From assembly GCA_945936265.1 (NCBI GenBank), contig CAMETB010000006.1, positions 1-22,998 of the forward strand: a stretch of DNA of 22,998 nt, given 5' to 3'. This document shows, piece after piece, positions 10,701 to 16,433 of this stretch. The notes under the pieces were generated by a model, which made no database searches, was not told the DNA's origin, and was given only the letters and a program-made list of their open reading frames with translations. The stretch comes from an uncultured Clostridia bacterium. Its GTDB lineage: Bacteria > Bacillota > Clostridia > Oscillospirales > CAG-272. Numbering within the stretch: position 1 is the first letter of the stretch; each line of letters begins with the position of its first letter. The translations under genes and the position numbers were made by a program.

Positions 10701-11867
10701 GCTACATCAACCGACAAGACGACAACGGACGGAAACAGCACGAAGTTTGTTCAACTCAAAGTCGGCGACGCTTACTACTTCTACTATGTAAACGGTGAGA
10801 CAAAAGTTCTCCAGGCTCTTACTGCCGATGAGATAGCAATAGCAAGTCTCTCAAGCAAGAGCATTACCGTTGACGGCACTACGCTCTACTTAAAGAGTTC
10901 GGTAGCATTTGCCGACAACACATTCACGCTTGGATACACCTTCGGTACGAGCAGCGAACCGGTTGCAATAACCACAACTCCTGTTTCGGAGGGAACGGGC
11001 TTCTCATTCACCTATAATGACGCAACATACTACTATCTCACCTCGGGATCTTACGCTTATCTCGTAACCGCCGCTGATTACGCAATTTACGGCGTCGTAA
11101 CCGCAAAGGACGGAACGGTGCTTAAGTTTACCTGGGGCAATAAGCAGGTAATGGTTGCTCTCAAGGGTGAGGACGACACATTCGGAGTTCCTGTTGAGGC
11201 AGTAAAGGGCTCCGACGGAACGCACGACTATTACAAGTTTGTAGTATCCTCAATTACTTACATTCTTGCAAAGAACACCTCTGACGAGTGGGTTCTTACC
11301 GACGCTTCTTCGATAGGTTCGAATCTCAAGCACTTCAGCAACTTCAACTATGGAGCAACGGATGTAACAGACCTTTCCAACACAAAAGTATTCACTACAT
11401 TCTCTGCCGGATATGTAATAAAAGATGATGGTACTCCCGTTTATGCATTTACCTTCATAGATACCGATGGTAACACAACGGTAGTTACGGATTATGAAGA
11501 AATGTCAAACGGAGAAGTTATCAAGTTCACCATCGGCGGTAGCGTAAGATACTTTGCAGTCGCTGACGAATGGTATCCTAATCAGTCAAATTATGGCGGA
11601 AAATATCATATGATTGAACTTACCGCCGCACAAGCCACACTGATAGGCAATACCGCAAATGTTGACGGGGTTGTCTACACGATCCTTATTGACCGTTACT
11701 CGAGTTCTTGCAAAGTAAGAGTATGGGTAGGCGATGAGAGCAATCAGTGGGCAAACAAGGCAGAAGGCAAATTCTCCGCAGACGGAACTTCCGTTACATT
11801 CACTTACGGCGGAGTAAATTACACGGCAACGGTTGTTGACGGCACTCTTACAGTAACCGAGGCTTAA
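4713..11867 (+). CDS. Giant repeat-built surface lipoprotein (2384 aa), function unknown
   Basis: Start ATG 4713 with GGAGG at 4701-4705. The signal peptide ends in lipobox VTAC (Cys24). Next comes a Thr/Asp-rich low-complexity linker (about 25-68) and a GLUG-like beta-repeat section (about 116-242) with motifs such as GVFDGQFHKISGL, GGLAGT and GGVVGS. From about residue 400 to the C-terminus I count roughly 23 degenerate units of 70-110 residues. Each opens with a hydrophobic/Gly turn (FNGTF, FSGSY, IAGTY, YALLG, YAIYG, ATLIG), then runs as beta strands with DG, NG and GxxY turns. The final unit ends right at the stop, and there is no C-terminal anchor motif. Cysteine is scarce and no catalytic motif is visible. 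It is probably a long fibre or stalk anchored by its N-terminal lipid, for adhesion or ligand binding; this is inference from architecture. I do not recognise the repeat family. Confidence 0.85.
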   Translation: MKKFGKILAVLLVVLLTLAFVTACKDKDNDTDTSTGTQTDTSTDTDTSTDTGTDTDTDTDTDTDTDTDIPDDPDAPVEIANLQDLLEAAKKIKANENGYATRTFKLTADITLTDDFEPISGFKGVFDGQFHKISGLTVDASSDSIGLFDKLENAEVSNLVIEGADIGNSSPECSVGILAGSAVNSKITFVTVDGKITAGGNKAVVGGLAGTLDNTTVANVKVTVTVDGDGAKVGGVVGSMLDKAVVVNAYADANITATASVKGSVAASKVADSAIAYALVKSGDVVGEVYGEEFLPDYIIGCKTGDGKASEMGWNTVDWDVTGAVPALKTDLSKTHTVVVKVDGKDVTVAYGANIASSLVLPDDTDEFVAVLGYVSGDDVYYPALPVLNDLTLTQKTVDYSDIAGEFVSLVAGNASIEIGKDVKVGDKTYTRVWIGDKEIGSYDGCVIYVKDADGAFYTVSYENGVPGYSANASFVELKALADGTSAYYTPDMNFAGGAWEKDGVVYIVDGALTANNGVNSYKVLNKSTGEYTYAVLFTDVEKGTFGFDGFAGFNGVVFTSDETTGDVALENADAKFEISISAFNGTWIKADGTTITIEDGKYNGVALVPYYAFASTAVYINGGTAVAFAATLDGIVVSDGEKVDNYVSNDFSGSYTMVKDGTVLKLDIIGADVYVNGATSPVKATIGFNDGALTLTVKIGDTTYSLNKNAGVLKDAGNDATFYATSLVDAFNGTFVLGTEKFVIANGKVTVGESDYNLTASLDEESGILSLKSGELVFSFDGDNDLTVVGYDSKITGDNASRKLFKTAEVNVFLGGLKDYVALGYSVKYDPIYVTVEGGVLKVDGTPYDYELYRAGNSLAFKFTYGTKTVRIEPHDYYANVYGDGWGDMVSTELENVVGKYYEFLVGATGEGAPAPKEISFSADGTLKINGTAYTAEQYDFAVDGNKVTFTVKGEGDPTVVVFESKTAKLGEVAYINYDRILPDGFVYVVIGSATDKKIEIIKGNVGSFEYDEDEEEDVWVEPVYPLFGFRYTADGVSYTSQSFTWVKNADGTATVTVVAKDASDNEKTFAITYGAYTKTTSVKVTVDGETFDAYSSTLLENIAGTYTDGTDTFEITDAAALKVNGVRVAYTSDFDFENGIYLFTTEDGKVYTVDASRREIAKVGDKVFYDTRLINYAGVKLVAYAGNSLNQFQTKYRLELTPEGLKFNDTLVKWLNYEGFRFSTVIDGKEVQWKTNSGKFDDVYGFGISLYPDATLDHDLGESGWEYRYFVPEILKDNTGLYAITLPNGTVQVFKIVAPVSDKTAFTAFTFSVDSTNFTMYDYMFYMDGESLVVKFDDDKNVIKITPAQDGTTIYLNGIKAEVYVQPNLDNFLVEKQLAFGYTNSNDIITIMKDADGKYSWIYAPDGSSYTKKTGDSFSYGKWNGGDILFIQTHSYKNFVVFIKDGKVWVVNGELFNLALATIKDPSGNDVTPDFAVVTAEDGTKSLALTVKVGGVDATDVELLSANYDFGNNNHSYIKYTYDGVDYVIALNCDEATSDQHLAVVLTRDEFNTCYNYSFTDAKLLVAPVYNEVTGAGKAEYRFQARYSSDTFELVSFAPVEGSALFSKLEYLINGEDSYTYYLAIFKSGTVHSKAIKVLTDTEYKYVGTHVFGEETVTVTVELDESKVPQYYATLGENKYLATMGSNGKDLTFDTDTDKCIIYISEGTLAMVKVVPDQYRFAGNSFYYIGASSPSASVTFENGVYKVKYNSSEATNVSFASDNSYLAFTGVDGVNYRIYYKNPSSYSYKGTVIEEYKANFLGTHADGKLVVELYQSASYSNFTFTVKYDGTTASNVKFSSETLMSFEIGETVHVAEIVDGVVTVTENVMNLGSEENKANKAVIGNYSSAKVVIDYKVEKTAEGYEGKFYATYNGADATFSVESGKGVITVTSGETTKYFARYDSTTLVEVPADKYALLGTTTVSGHTVNVSVTVKYSRYSGYTLSYTYTVDGNSATSTDKTTTDGNSTKFVQLKVGDAYYFYYVNGETKVLQALTADEIAIASLSSKSITVDGTTLYLKSSVAFADNTFTLGYTFGTSSEPVAITTTPVSEGTGFSFTYNDATYYYLTSGSYAYLVTAADYAIYGVVTAKDGTVLKFTWGNKQVMVALKGEDDTFGVPVEAVKGSDGTHDYYKFVVSSITYILAKNTSDEWVLTDASSIGSNLKHFSNFNYGATDVTDLSNTKVFTTFSAGYVIKDDGTPVYAFTFIDTDGNTTVVTDYEEMSNGEVIKFTIGGSVRYFAVADEWYPNQSNYGGKYHMIELTAAQATLIGNTANVDGVVYTILIDRYSSSCKVRVWVGDESNQWANKAEGKFSADGTSVTFTYGGVNYTATVVDGTLTVTEA
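4840..4914 (+). repeat. Hexanucleotide GATACN tract coding the Thr-Asp linker
   Basis: Near-perfect GATACN repeats encode the alternating Thr-Asp run after the lipobox. Within it an 18-base unit, GATACCGATACGGATACA, is present twice exactly and head to tail (4872-4889 and 4890-4907). Loss or gain of six bases keeps the frame, so slippage would change linker length without breaking the protein. Confidence 0.85.
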
Positions 11868-11876
11868 CTATTTACC

Positions 11877-11906
11877 CTTTACCCGCTCCCGACGGGGCGG
11901 GTAAAG
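11877..11906 (+). terminator. Strong intergenic hairpin after the giant lipoprotein gene
   Basis: CTTTACCCGC (11877-11886) pairs perfectly with GCGGGTAAAG (11897-11906), and CCC/GGG continue the stem inside with one bulged T. It starts ten bases after the stop codon. No U-run follows, so it is not a standard intrinsic terminator; it may terminate weakly, or protect the 3' end of the long message while allowing read-through into the small gene downstream. Confidence 0.45.
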
Positions 11907-11943
11907 GAAAATGCCTCTTTATAAAAAACGTAAGGAGGCATAT

Positions 11944-12237
11944 ATGAAAAAAGATAAAAACAAAAAAGATAACGATTGGGACGACGGCAGAACCGTATCT
12001 CCCATGAGTGCCGAGTGGATGCCGTGGAACCACGGTATGAAATCCTCACGGCAGAGCAAAAAAGAAAATCGGAACTCTTCCTCGGAAGATACCGATAAAA
12101 AACAGAAAATCGAACTTTCCAAAGCAGAAAAAAGGGGGTTGCTGATAGGCGCCCTGCGTGCCTTCGCTCCCCTGCTTCTCTGCCTTGCGTTCGTTGCCGT
12201 TCTTATGTATTTCTTTGCACGCCTTTGGCTCGGATAG
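11944..12237 (+). CDS. Small single-pass membrane protein, uncharacterised
   Basis: This 97-residue protein starts at ATG 11944, chosen over an in-frame start 11 codons earlier because AAGGAGG (11932-11938) sits five bases upstream of it. The N-terminal two thirds are very hydrophilic (Lys, Asp, Ser, Asn) with a distinctive DWDDGRTVSP...EWMPWN segment (residues 11-29). One hydrophobic helix spans about 66-92, ending in FFARLWLG. From memory, a similar DDGRT...MPW motif occurs in short uncharacterised membrane proteins of Clostridia; I could not check this. The soluble part probably lies in the cytoplasm, given the positive charge before the helix. It lies between two lipoprotein genes, downstream of a hairpin. 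No function can be assigned. Confidence 0.75.
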   Translation: MKKDKNKKDNDWDDGRTVSPMSAEWMPWNHGMKSSRQSKKENRNSSSEDTDKKQKIELSKAEKRGLLIGALRAFAPLLLCLAFVAVLMYFFARLWLG

Positions 12238-12306
12238 CCCTTTTATGAGATACATACGGCATATTACTACCCTTATTTCAGTTTTAAGGCAATATGATAT
12301 TTTACT

Positions 12307-12335
12307 TTGACAATAAAATCTTCGGATTTTGAAAT
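12307..12335 (+). promoter_or_regulatory. Putative promoter for the InlB-repeat lipoprotein gene and perhaps oppA
   Basis: Consensus TTGACA (12307-12312), a 17-base spacer, then TGAAAT (12330-12335), which matches TATAAT at four of six places. The surroundings are A/T rich. It lies about 40-65 bases before the start at 12374. Only 50 bases separate that gene from oppA, so the promoter may also serve the importer. Confidence 0.5.
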
Positions 12336-12373
12336 ATTAAAAAAAAGCGCACGCTGTGCGGGAACGGTTGATT

Positions 12374-13534
12374 ATGAAAATTAAAAAGTTTTTATCCCCT
12401 GCATTATTGATTATACTGCTCGTGTCGGCGATATTTGTTCTGTCGTCGTGTAATGACTCCCCTTCCCTTGAAGAGCGGGGCTACACGGTAAAGGTCACAT
12501 ACGATTTCAACGGTGGTATCGTTGACGAAACGGCAGGCAGGGTAATTTACTACAAGGAAAACAGCCCGATAATAAAGCCGGGCGACAGCAACGAGGTAAA
12601 GGCCCCTGTGCTCAACTCCTACTATGTTATCGAGGGCTGGTATAAAGCACTTACCGACGAGGACGGAAATGTCCTTAAAGACGAGGACGGAAATACTCTT
12701 ACGGAAAGCACTCCTTTTTCATTTGAAAGCGAAAAAGCAACAAAAAGTATGACTCTTGTCGTAAAATGGAAGGAATGTCCTACCGTCACGATAAAGGTTG
12801 ACGGCAGGGATGACGATGTGCGCACCTATAAAGACGGTGACACGGTAAACCGCTTTACCTATATGGCAGGTATGAACGACGAAAGCGGTAATGTATTGAA
12901 AACTTTCTACGACTACTTCCTTGACGAAGAATGTACAAAAAAGGCTTCATGGCCTATCGAAATTCACGAGGGAGACCATATAACTCTCTACACGAAATGG
13001 TTTGACGGCGATGTGCTGATAGTCCGCGCGCGCTCGGATCTTTCAAAACTGACGCAGTACAAAAACAAAACGGTTTATCTCGATACGGATATAGATTATG
13101 ACGGAAGCAAGGTATCCTTCCCGTCTCTTACCGATTTTTCGGGAACATTTATAGGAAACGGCCACACAATAAAGAATATAACTAAAGACATAACGCTTAC
13201 AAAGAACAGCAAAAACTACGGTCTTTTCGGAGATCTGAAATCCGGCGCCATTATTGAAAATCTCAGATTTGAAAATGTAAATATCAATGTAAAGATAGCG
13301 TGGAACTCAGTCTATCCGATAGGATTTTTAGCGGGCAGCGCAGAGGAAGGAGCATCCGTTAAGGGATGTTCGTTTGAAAACTGTTCACTCATATATACGA
13401 AACTTGCCTCCGCATCGGAAGCGTCGGTTCAGTTCTCAAGCGGAACGAAATATGAGTACATATTCGGCACGGCAGATGAAAAAGTCGATTTTGATGTGAC
13501 GGGAACCGTTACATTTGAAGAAAATAAATCGTAA
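12374..13534 (+). CDS. InlB-repeat / GLUG-like surface lipoprotein
   Basis: Lipoprotein of 386 residues. The signal peptide MKIKKFLSPALLIILL ends in lipobox LSSC (Cys26). Two InlB/Listeria-Bacteroides-type beta modules follow (about 35-135 and 137-215), recognisable by VTYDFNGG, EGWYKA, LVVKWKE and LYTKWFDGD. The C-terminal part (about 215-360) resembles the GLUG-like section of the giant lipoprotein: FSGTFIGNGHTIKNI, YGLFGDL, IGFLAGSAEEGA. It lacks the Thr/Asp tether of its neighbours. The start is taken at ATG 12374 because the signal peptide begins there; upstream GTG (12356) and TTG (12368) are in frame but less likely. Unlike every other gene here it has no good ribosome binding site, and a small hairpin CGCAC-GCT-GTGCG (12348-12360) lies just upstream. 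Likely a surface adhesin or ligand-binding protein (inference). Confidence 0.8.
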   Translation: MKIKKFLSPALLIILLVSAIFVLSSCNDSPSLEERGYTVKVTYDFNGGIVDETAGRVIYYKENSPIIKPGDSNEVKAPVLNSYYVIEGWYKALTDEDGNVLKDEDGNTLTESTPFSFESEKATKSMTLVVKWKECPTVTIKVDGRDDDVRTYKDGDTVNRFTYMAGMNDESGNVLKTFYDYFLDEECTKKASWPIEIHEGDHITLYTKWFDGDVLIVRARSDLSKLTQYKNKTVYLDTDIDYDGSKVSFPSLTDFSGTFIGNGHTIKNITKDITLTKNSKNYGLFGDLKSGAIIENLRFENVNINVKIAWNSVYPIGFLAGSAEEGASVKGCSFENCSLIYTKLASASEASVQFSSGTKYEYIFGTADEKVDFDVTGTVTFEENKS

Positions 13535-13584
13535 CAATTACTGTTGAAATATCAACCGTATTGCATTAAGGAAAGGAAAAAAAT

Positions 13585-16233
13585 ATGAAACCATTCAAGA
13601 AAATCGTGGCGGGCGTTCTTCTTGCCTCCATGCTTTCAGCCTCTCTTGTCGGTTGCGGAGACAAAAATTCCTCTACCGACACAAGCACCGGCACGGATAC
13701 CGATGTTCCGGTAGTAACGAAGTATGACACAGAACGCGATCCCGTCCGCTTTGCCATCGAGGGTCAGGACGGAGTTTTCAACCCGTTCTTCTCAACAACC
13801 GCATATGACAGCGAAATAACGGGTCAGACTCAGATAGGTATGCTCTCCGTCAGCGGTAAGAACGCAACAATTTCCTGCGGCGACAACGAGGCGTGCGTTG
13901 CGCAGGACTACACCGAAACGCGCCTTGACGAAAACGGCAATCCCCTGACAAAAGGAAACGACAGCGACACGGCATTTACCGAATATGCGTTCCTTATAAA
14001 GAACGGTATAAGGTTCAGCGACGGAACTCCTCTTACAATAAAGGATGTTCTTTTCAACCTCTATGTTTACCTTGACCCCGTTTACACAGGTAATGCGACT
14101 ATTTATTCGACCGATATAGTAGGTCTTACGGAATACCGCACGCAGGGTGAAGCCGACAACGAGGAGGAGTTCAACGCAGGCTTTGAAGACAAGGCGGAGG
14201 CGCGTATTCAGGCTATTTACGACTACTGCCAATACAAGATAAGAGAAAGCAATCCGACAGCGTCGGGCGGTGCGGGAATTATGCCGGCAGATCCCACACA
14301 GGTTCTTGCCGATATAGAAATCGTAAAATCGCTTTTCAAAGAGGAACTTGCATCCGACTATCAGACCGCAACCGAATCTCTTGAAGATTACAGCAAGGAG
14401 TACACGATAAGCACGCCGTGGCAACTTTTCCTCTATCTCGAGGGTATTGCATATGTTGAGACCAACCCGCAAACGGGCTATCAGATAAAGGACGAGAACG
14501 GCAAATACAAGATAGACTTCTCTACCTACACATCTTTTGTTGAAAAATATGTTGAAGAAAACTACAAGCGTATTCAGAATGCAAATGCGGGAATGAGCGA
14601 GGCTGACGCAAAAGCTGCCGCAGAAAAAGAATATGTAACCGACATAGTATGGAAGAGATACATAGAATATGAAAAAGATTCTCTCAACTACTCGGGACTT
14701 CAGGGCGTTCTGTACGGTTCCGCTTCTTCGACGAAAATATTCGAGCGTTTTACCGCCGAGGCAAAGAACGATTACTTTGAAGATCTCAAAGCAAGTGGAG
14801 AACTCGCTTACCCGACAATAAGCGGTATTACTACGGAAAAGGTTACCTCCTTCAATGGAAAAGAACTTGACGGCGAACACGATGTTTTGAAAATCAGAAT
14901 AAACAAGGTTGACCCGAAGGCTATATGGAACTTTGCGTTTACCGTTGCTCCTATGCACTACTACTCCAATGAGGAGACGATAAACAGCACACGCTTCGGT
15001 GTTGACTACGGCTCCACCGACTTTATGAACAATGTCGTAAAGAATCCCGACAAACTCGGTGTTCCCGTCGGCGCGGGTCCTTACAAAGCTTCAAAGCAGG
15101 GCGGTCTTGCAGAAGGCGAAAAATACCCGACGAGCGACAAGTTCTGCCAGAACAACATTATCTACTATGAAAGAAACACCTATTTTGAAACGGTAGGAAA
15201 AAATCTTAATAACGCAAAGATAAAGTACATCCGTTACCAGGTTGTCAACTCAGCACAGACGATAGCAACGCTTGCAACGGACGGCGTTGACGTAGGTTCA
15301 CCGAGCGGAACTTCCGATAACATAGCGGAAATAAGCAAATATTCACACCTCTCGATGAAAGAGGTTGATACAAATGGTTACGGATATGTCGGTATAAACC
15401 CGAAATTCATTCCCGATATAAACGTACGCCGCGCTATTATGCACGCAATGGATACGGCGCTTGTACTTGACTTCTATCCCGAAGGCTCCTGCTCGAGAAT
15501 ATTCTGGCCTATGTCTACGACCTCGTGGGCATATCCGCAGGATAACCGTACATCTCCTTATTATCAGTTGAAGACCGGTGAAGAAATACTCAATATGCTC
15601 ATTGAAGCGGGATATGAACAGCGCACCGATGAAAAGGGCAACAAAATGCTCGGCAAAAAGAACGACGAGGGTACATGGGAACAGCTTTCCTACACATTTA
15701 CAATACCCGGCACATCAAACGATCACCCTGCAAGCCTTATGTTTGAAAGAGCCGCTCAGACCCTTAACTCAATAGGTTTCAAGATATCCGTAAAAACAGA
15801 CAACTGGGCACTTAAGAAACTTGCTACAGGCGATCTTGCCGTATGGGCAGCCGCATGGTCTTCAACGATAGACCCTGATATGTATCAGGTATATCATATA
15901 GAATCTCATGCGGGAAGCACGGAAAACTGGGGCTACTCCACAATAAAGCAAGACAAGGAAAAGTTTTCTTTTGAGTATGCTACAATCCTTGAGCTCAGCG
16001 ATCTTATAGACGCCGCTCGTGAAACCACGGAGCGTGACGAAAGAGCGCCTATATACAAGCAAGCCCTTGAAAAGGTTATGGAGCTGGCTGTTGAAATGCC
16101 CACATATCAGCGTAAAGATCTTACGGTATTCAACTCATCAAAGATAGACAGAAACTCTCTTACTCCGGATAACGAAATAGGTCCTAACAACGGTCTGTTC
16201 TCTCGTATCTGGGAAATGGACTTCGTAAAATAA
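13585..16233 (+). CDS. oppA: Oligopeptide ABC transporter substrate-binding lipoprotein, extra-long
   Basis: SBP_bac_5 family protein of 882 residues that captures peptides outside the cell and hands them to the OppBC channel. Start ATG 13585 after AAGGAAAGGA. Lipobox LVGC gives lipidated Cys24, followed by the linker STDTSTGTDTD shared with other local lipoproteins. Family signs: NPFFSTTAYD near the N-terminus, FSDGTPLTIKDV, VAPMHYY, GAGPYK, VNVRRAIMHAMD, and DPDMYQVYH near the C-terminus. Most relatives are 500-600 residues; the excess is mainly an acidic, helix-rich stretch at about 190-430. The gene is directly followed by a hairpin and a structured spacer, then oppB to oppF. Binding of dipeptides or another solute cannot be ruled out from sequence. 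Confidence 0.9.
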   Translation: MKPFKKIVAGVLLASMLSASLVGCGDKNSSTDTSTGTDTDVPVVTKYDTERDPVRFAIEGQDGVFNPFFSTTAYDSEITGQTQIGMLSVSGKNATISCGDNEACVAQDYTETRLDENGNPLTKGNDSDTAFTEYAFLIKNGIRFSDGTPLTIKDVLFNLYVYLDPVYTGNATIYSTDIVGLTEYRTQGEADNEEEFNAGFEDKAEARIQAIYDYCQYKIRESNPTASGGAGIMPADPTQVLADIEIVKSLFKEELASDYQTATESLEDYSKEYTISTPWQLFLYLEGIAYVETNPQTGYQIKDENGKYKIDFSTYTSFVEKYVEENYKRIQNANAGMSEADAKAAAEKEYVTDIVWKRYIEYEKDSLNYSGLQGVLYGSASSTKIFERFTAEAKNDYFEDLKASGELAYPTISGITTEKVTSFNGKELDGEHDVLKIRINKVDPKAIWNFAFTVAPMHYYSNEETINSTRFGVDYGSTDFMNNVVKNPDKLGVPVGAGPYKASKQGGLAEGEKYPTSDKFCQNNIIYYERNTYFETVGKNLNNAKIKYIRYQVVNSAQTIATLATDGVDVGSPSGTSDNIAEISKYSHLSMKEVDTNGYGYVGINPKFIPDINVRRAIMHAMDTALVLDFYPEGSCSRIFWPMSTTSWAYPQDNRTSPYYQLKTGEEILNMLIEAGYEQRTDEKGNKMLGKKNDEGTWEQLSYTFTIPGTSNDHPASLMFERAAQTLNSIGFKISVKTDNWALKKLATGDLAVWAAAWSSTIDPDMYQVYHIESHAGSTENWGYSTIKQDKEKFSFEYATILELSDLIDAARETTERDERAPIYKQALEKVMELAVEMPTYQRKDLTVFNSSKIDRNSLTPDNEIGPNNGLFSRIWEMDFVK

Positions 16234-16244
16234 TTAAAAAAGGA

Positions 16245-16270
16245 AGGCAGCCCTTCTTTAAGGGCTGTCT
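16245..16270 (+). terminator. Hairpin between oppA and oppB (attenuator or processing site)
   Basis: CAGCCCTT (16248-16255) and AAGGGCTG (16260-16267) pair perfectly around a CTTT loop, with about three further pairs outside. Only a broken T-rich stretch follows (CTTGATTTATT), so termination would be partial. Such hairpins are common after the binding-protein gene of an import operon, where they leave more binding-protein message than permease message. Confidence 0.6.
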
Positions 16271-16285
16271 GCCTCTTGATTTATT

Positions 16286-16418
16286 ATCGTTACCAACGAT
16301 TTTGCGGTGGGGACGCGCAAAACGATTATAAACATCATCCCCGACGGGTAAAGCCGCCCGACTGCGCATAAAAGTTTTGTGCGCGGGAACGACGCCTTTA
16401 CCTTAAAACCGCTTTAAG
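16286..16418 (+). promoter_or_regulatory. Highly structured leader of oppB, candidate cis-regulatory RNA
   Basis: Stems found by hand: ATCGTT/AACGAT (16286-16291/16295-16300); GGGGA/TCCCC (16309-16313/16338-16342); GGTAAAG/CTTTACC (16347-16353/16396-16402) enclosing CCC/GGG (16357-16359/16385-16387) and GCGCA/TGCGC (16364-16368/16380-16384); and CTTAAA/TTTAAG (16402-16407/16413-16418). The last hairpin ends two bases before the ribosome binding site TAAGGAG. Its loop ACCGC (16408-16412) is complementary to GCGGT at 16304-16308, which allows either a pseudoknot or a closing stem of a three-way junction. I do not recognise it as a known riboswitch class. Confidence 0.5.
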
Positions 16419-16433
16419 ATGTAAGGAGCACAA

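Noticed and set aside
13544..13572. Promoter TTGAAA directly upstream of oppA
   Set aside because: At the correct spacing the -10 is only TAAGGA, which is part of the ribosome binding region.
13792..14958. Long minus-strand frame of 388 codons opposite oppA
   Set aside because: It is fully antisense to a clear substrate-binding protein, has an implausible Cys/Arg-rich composition, no ribosome binding site and no recognisable family.
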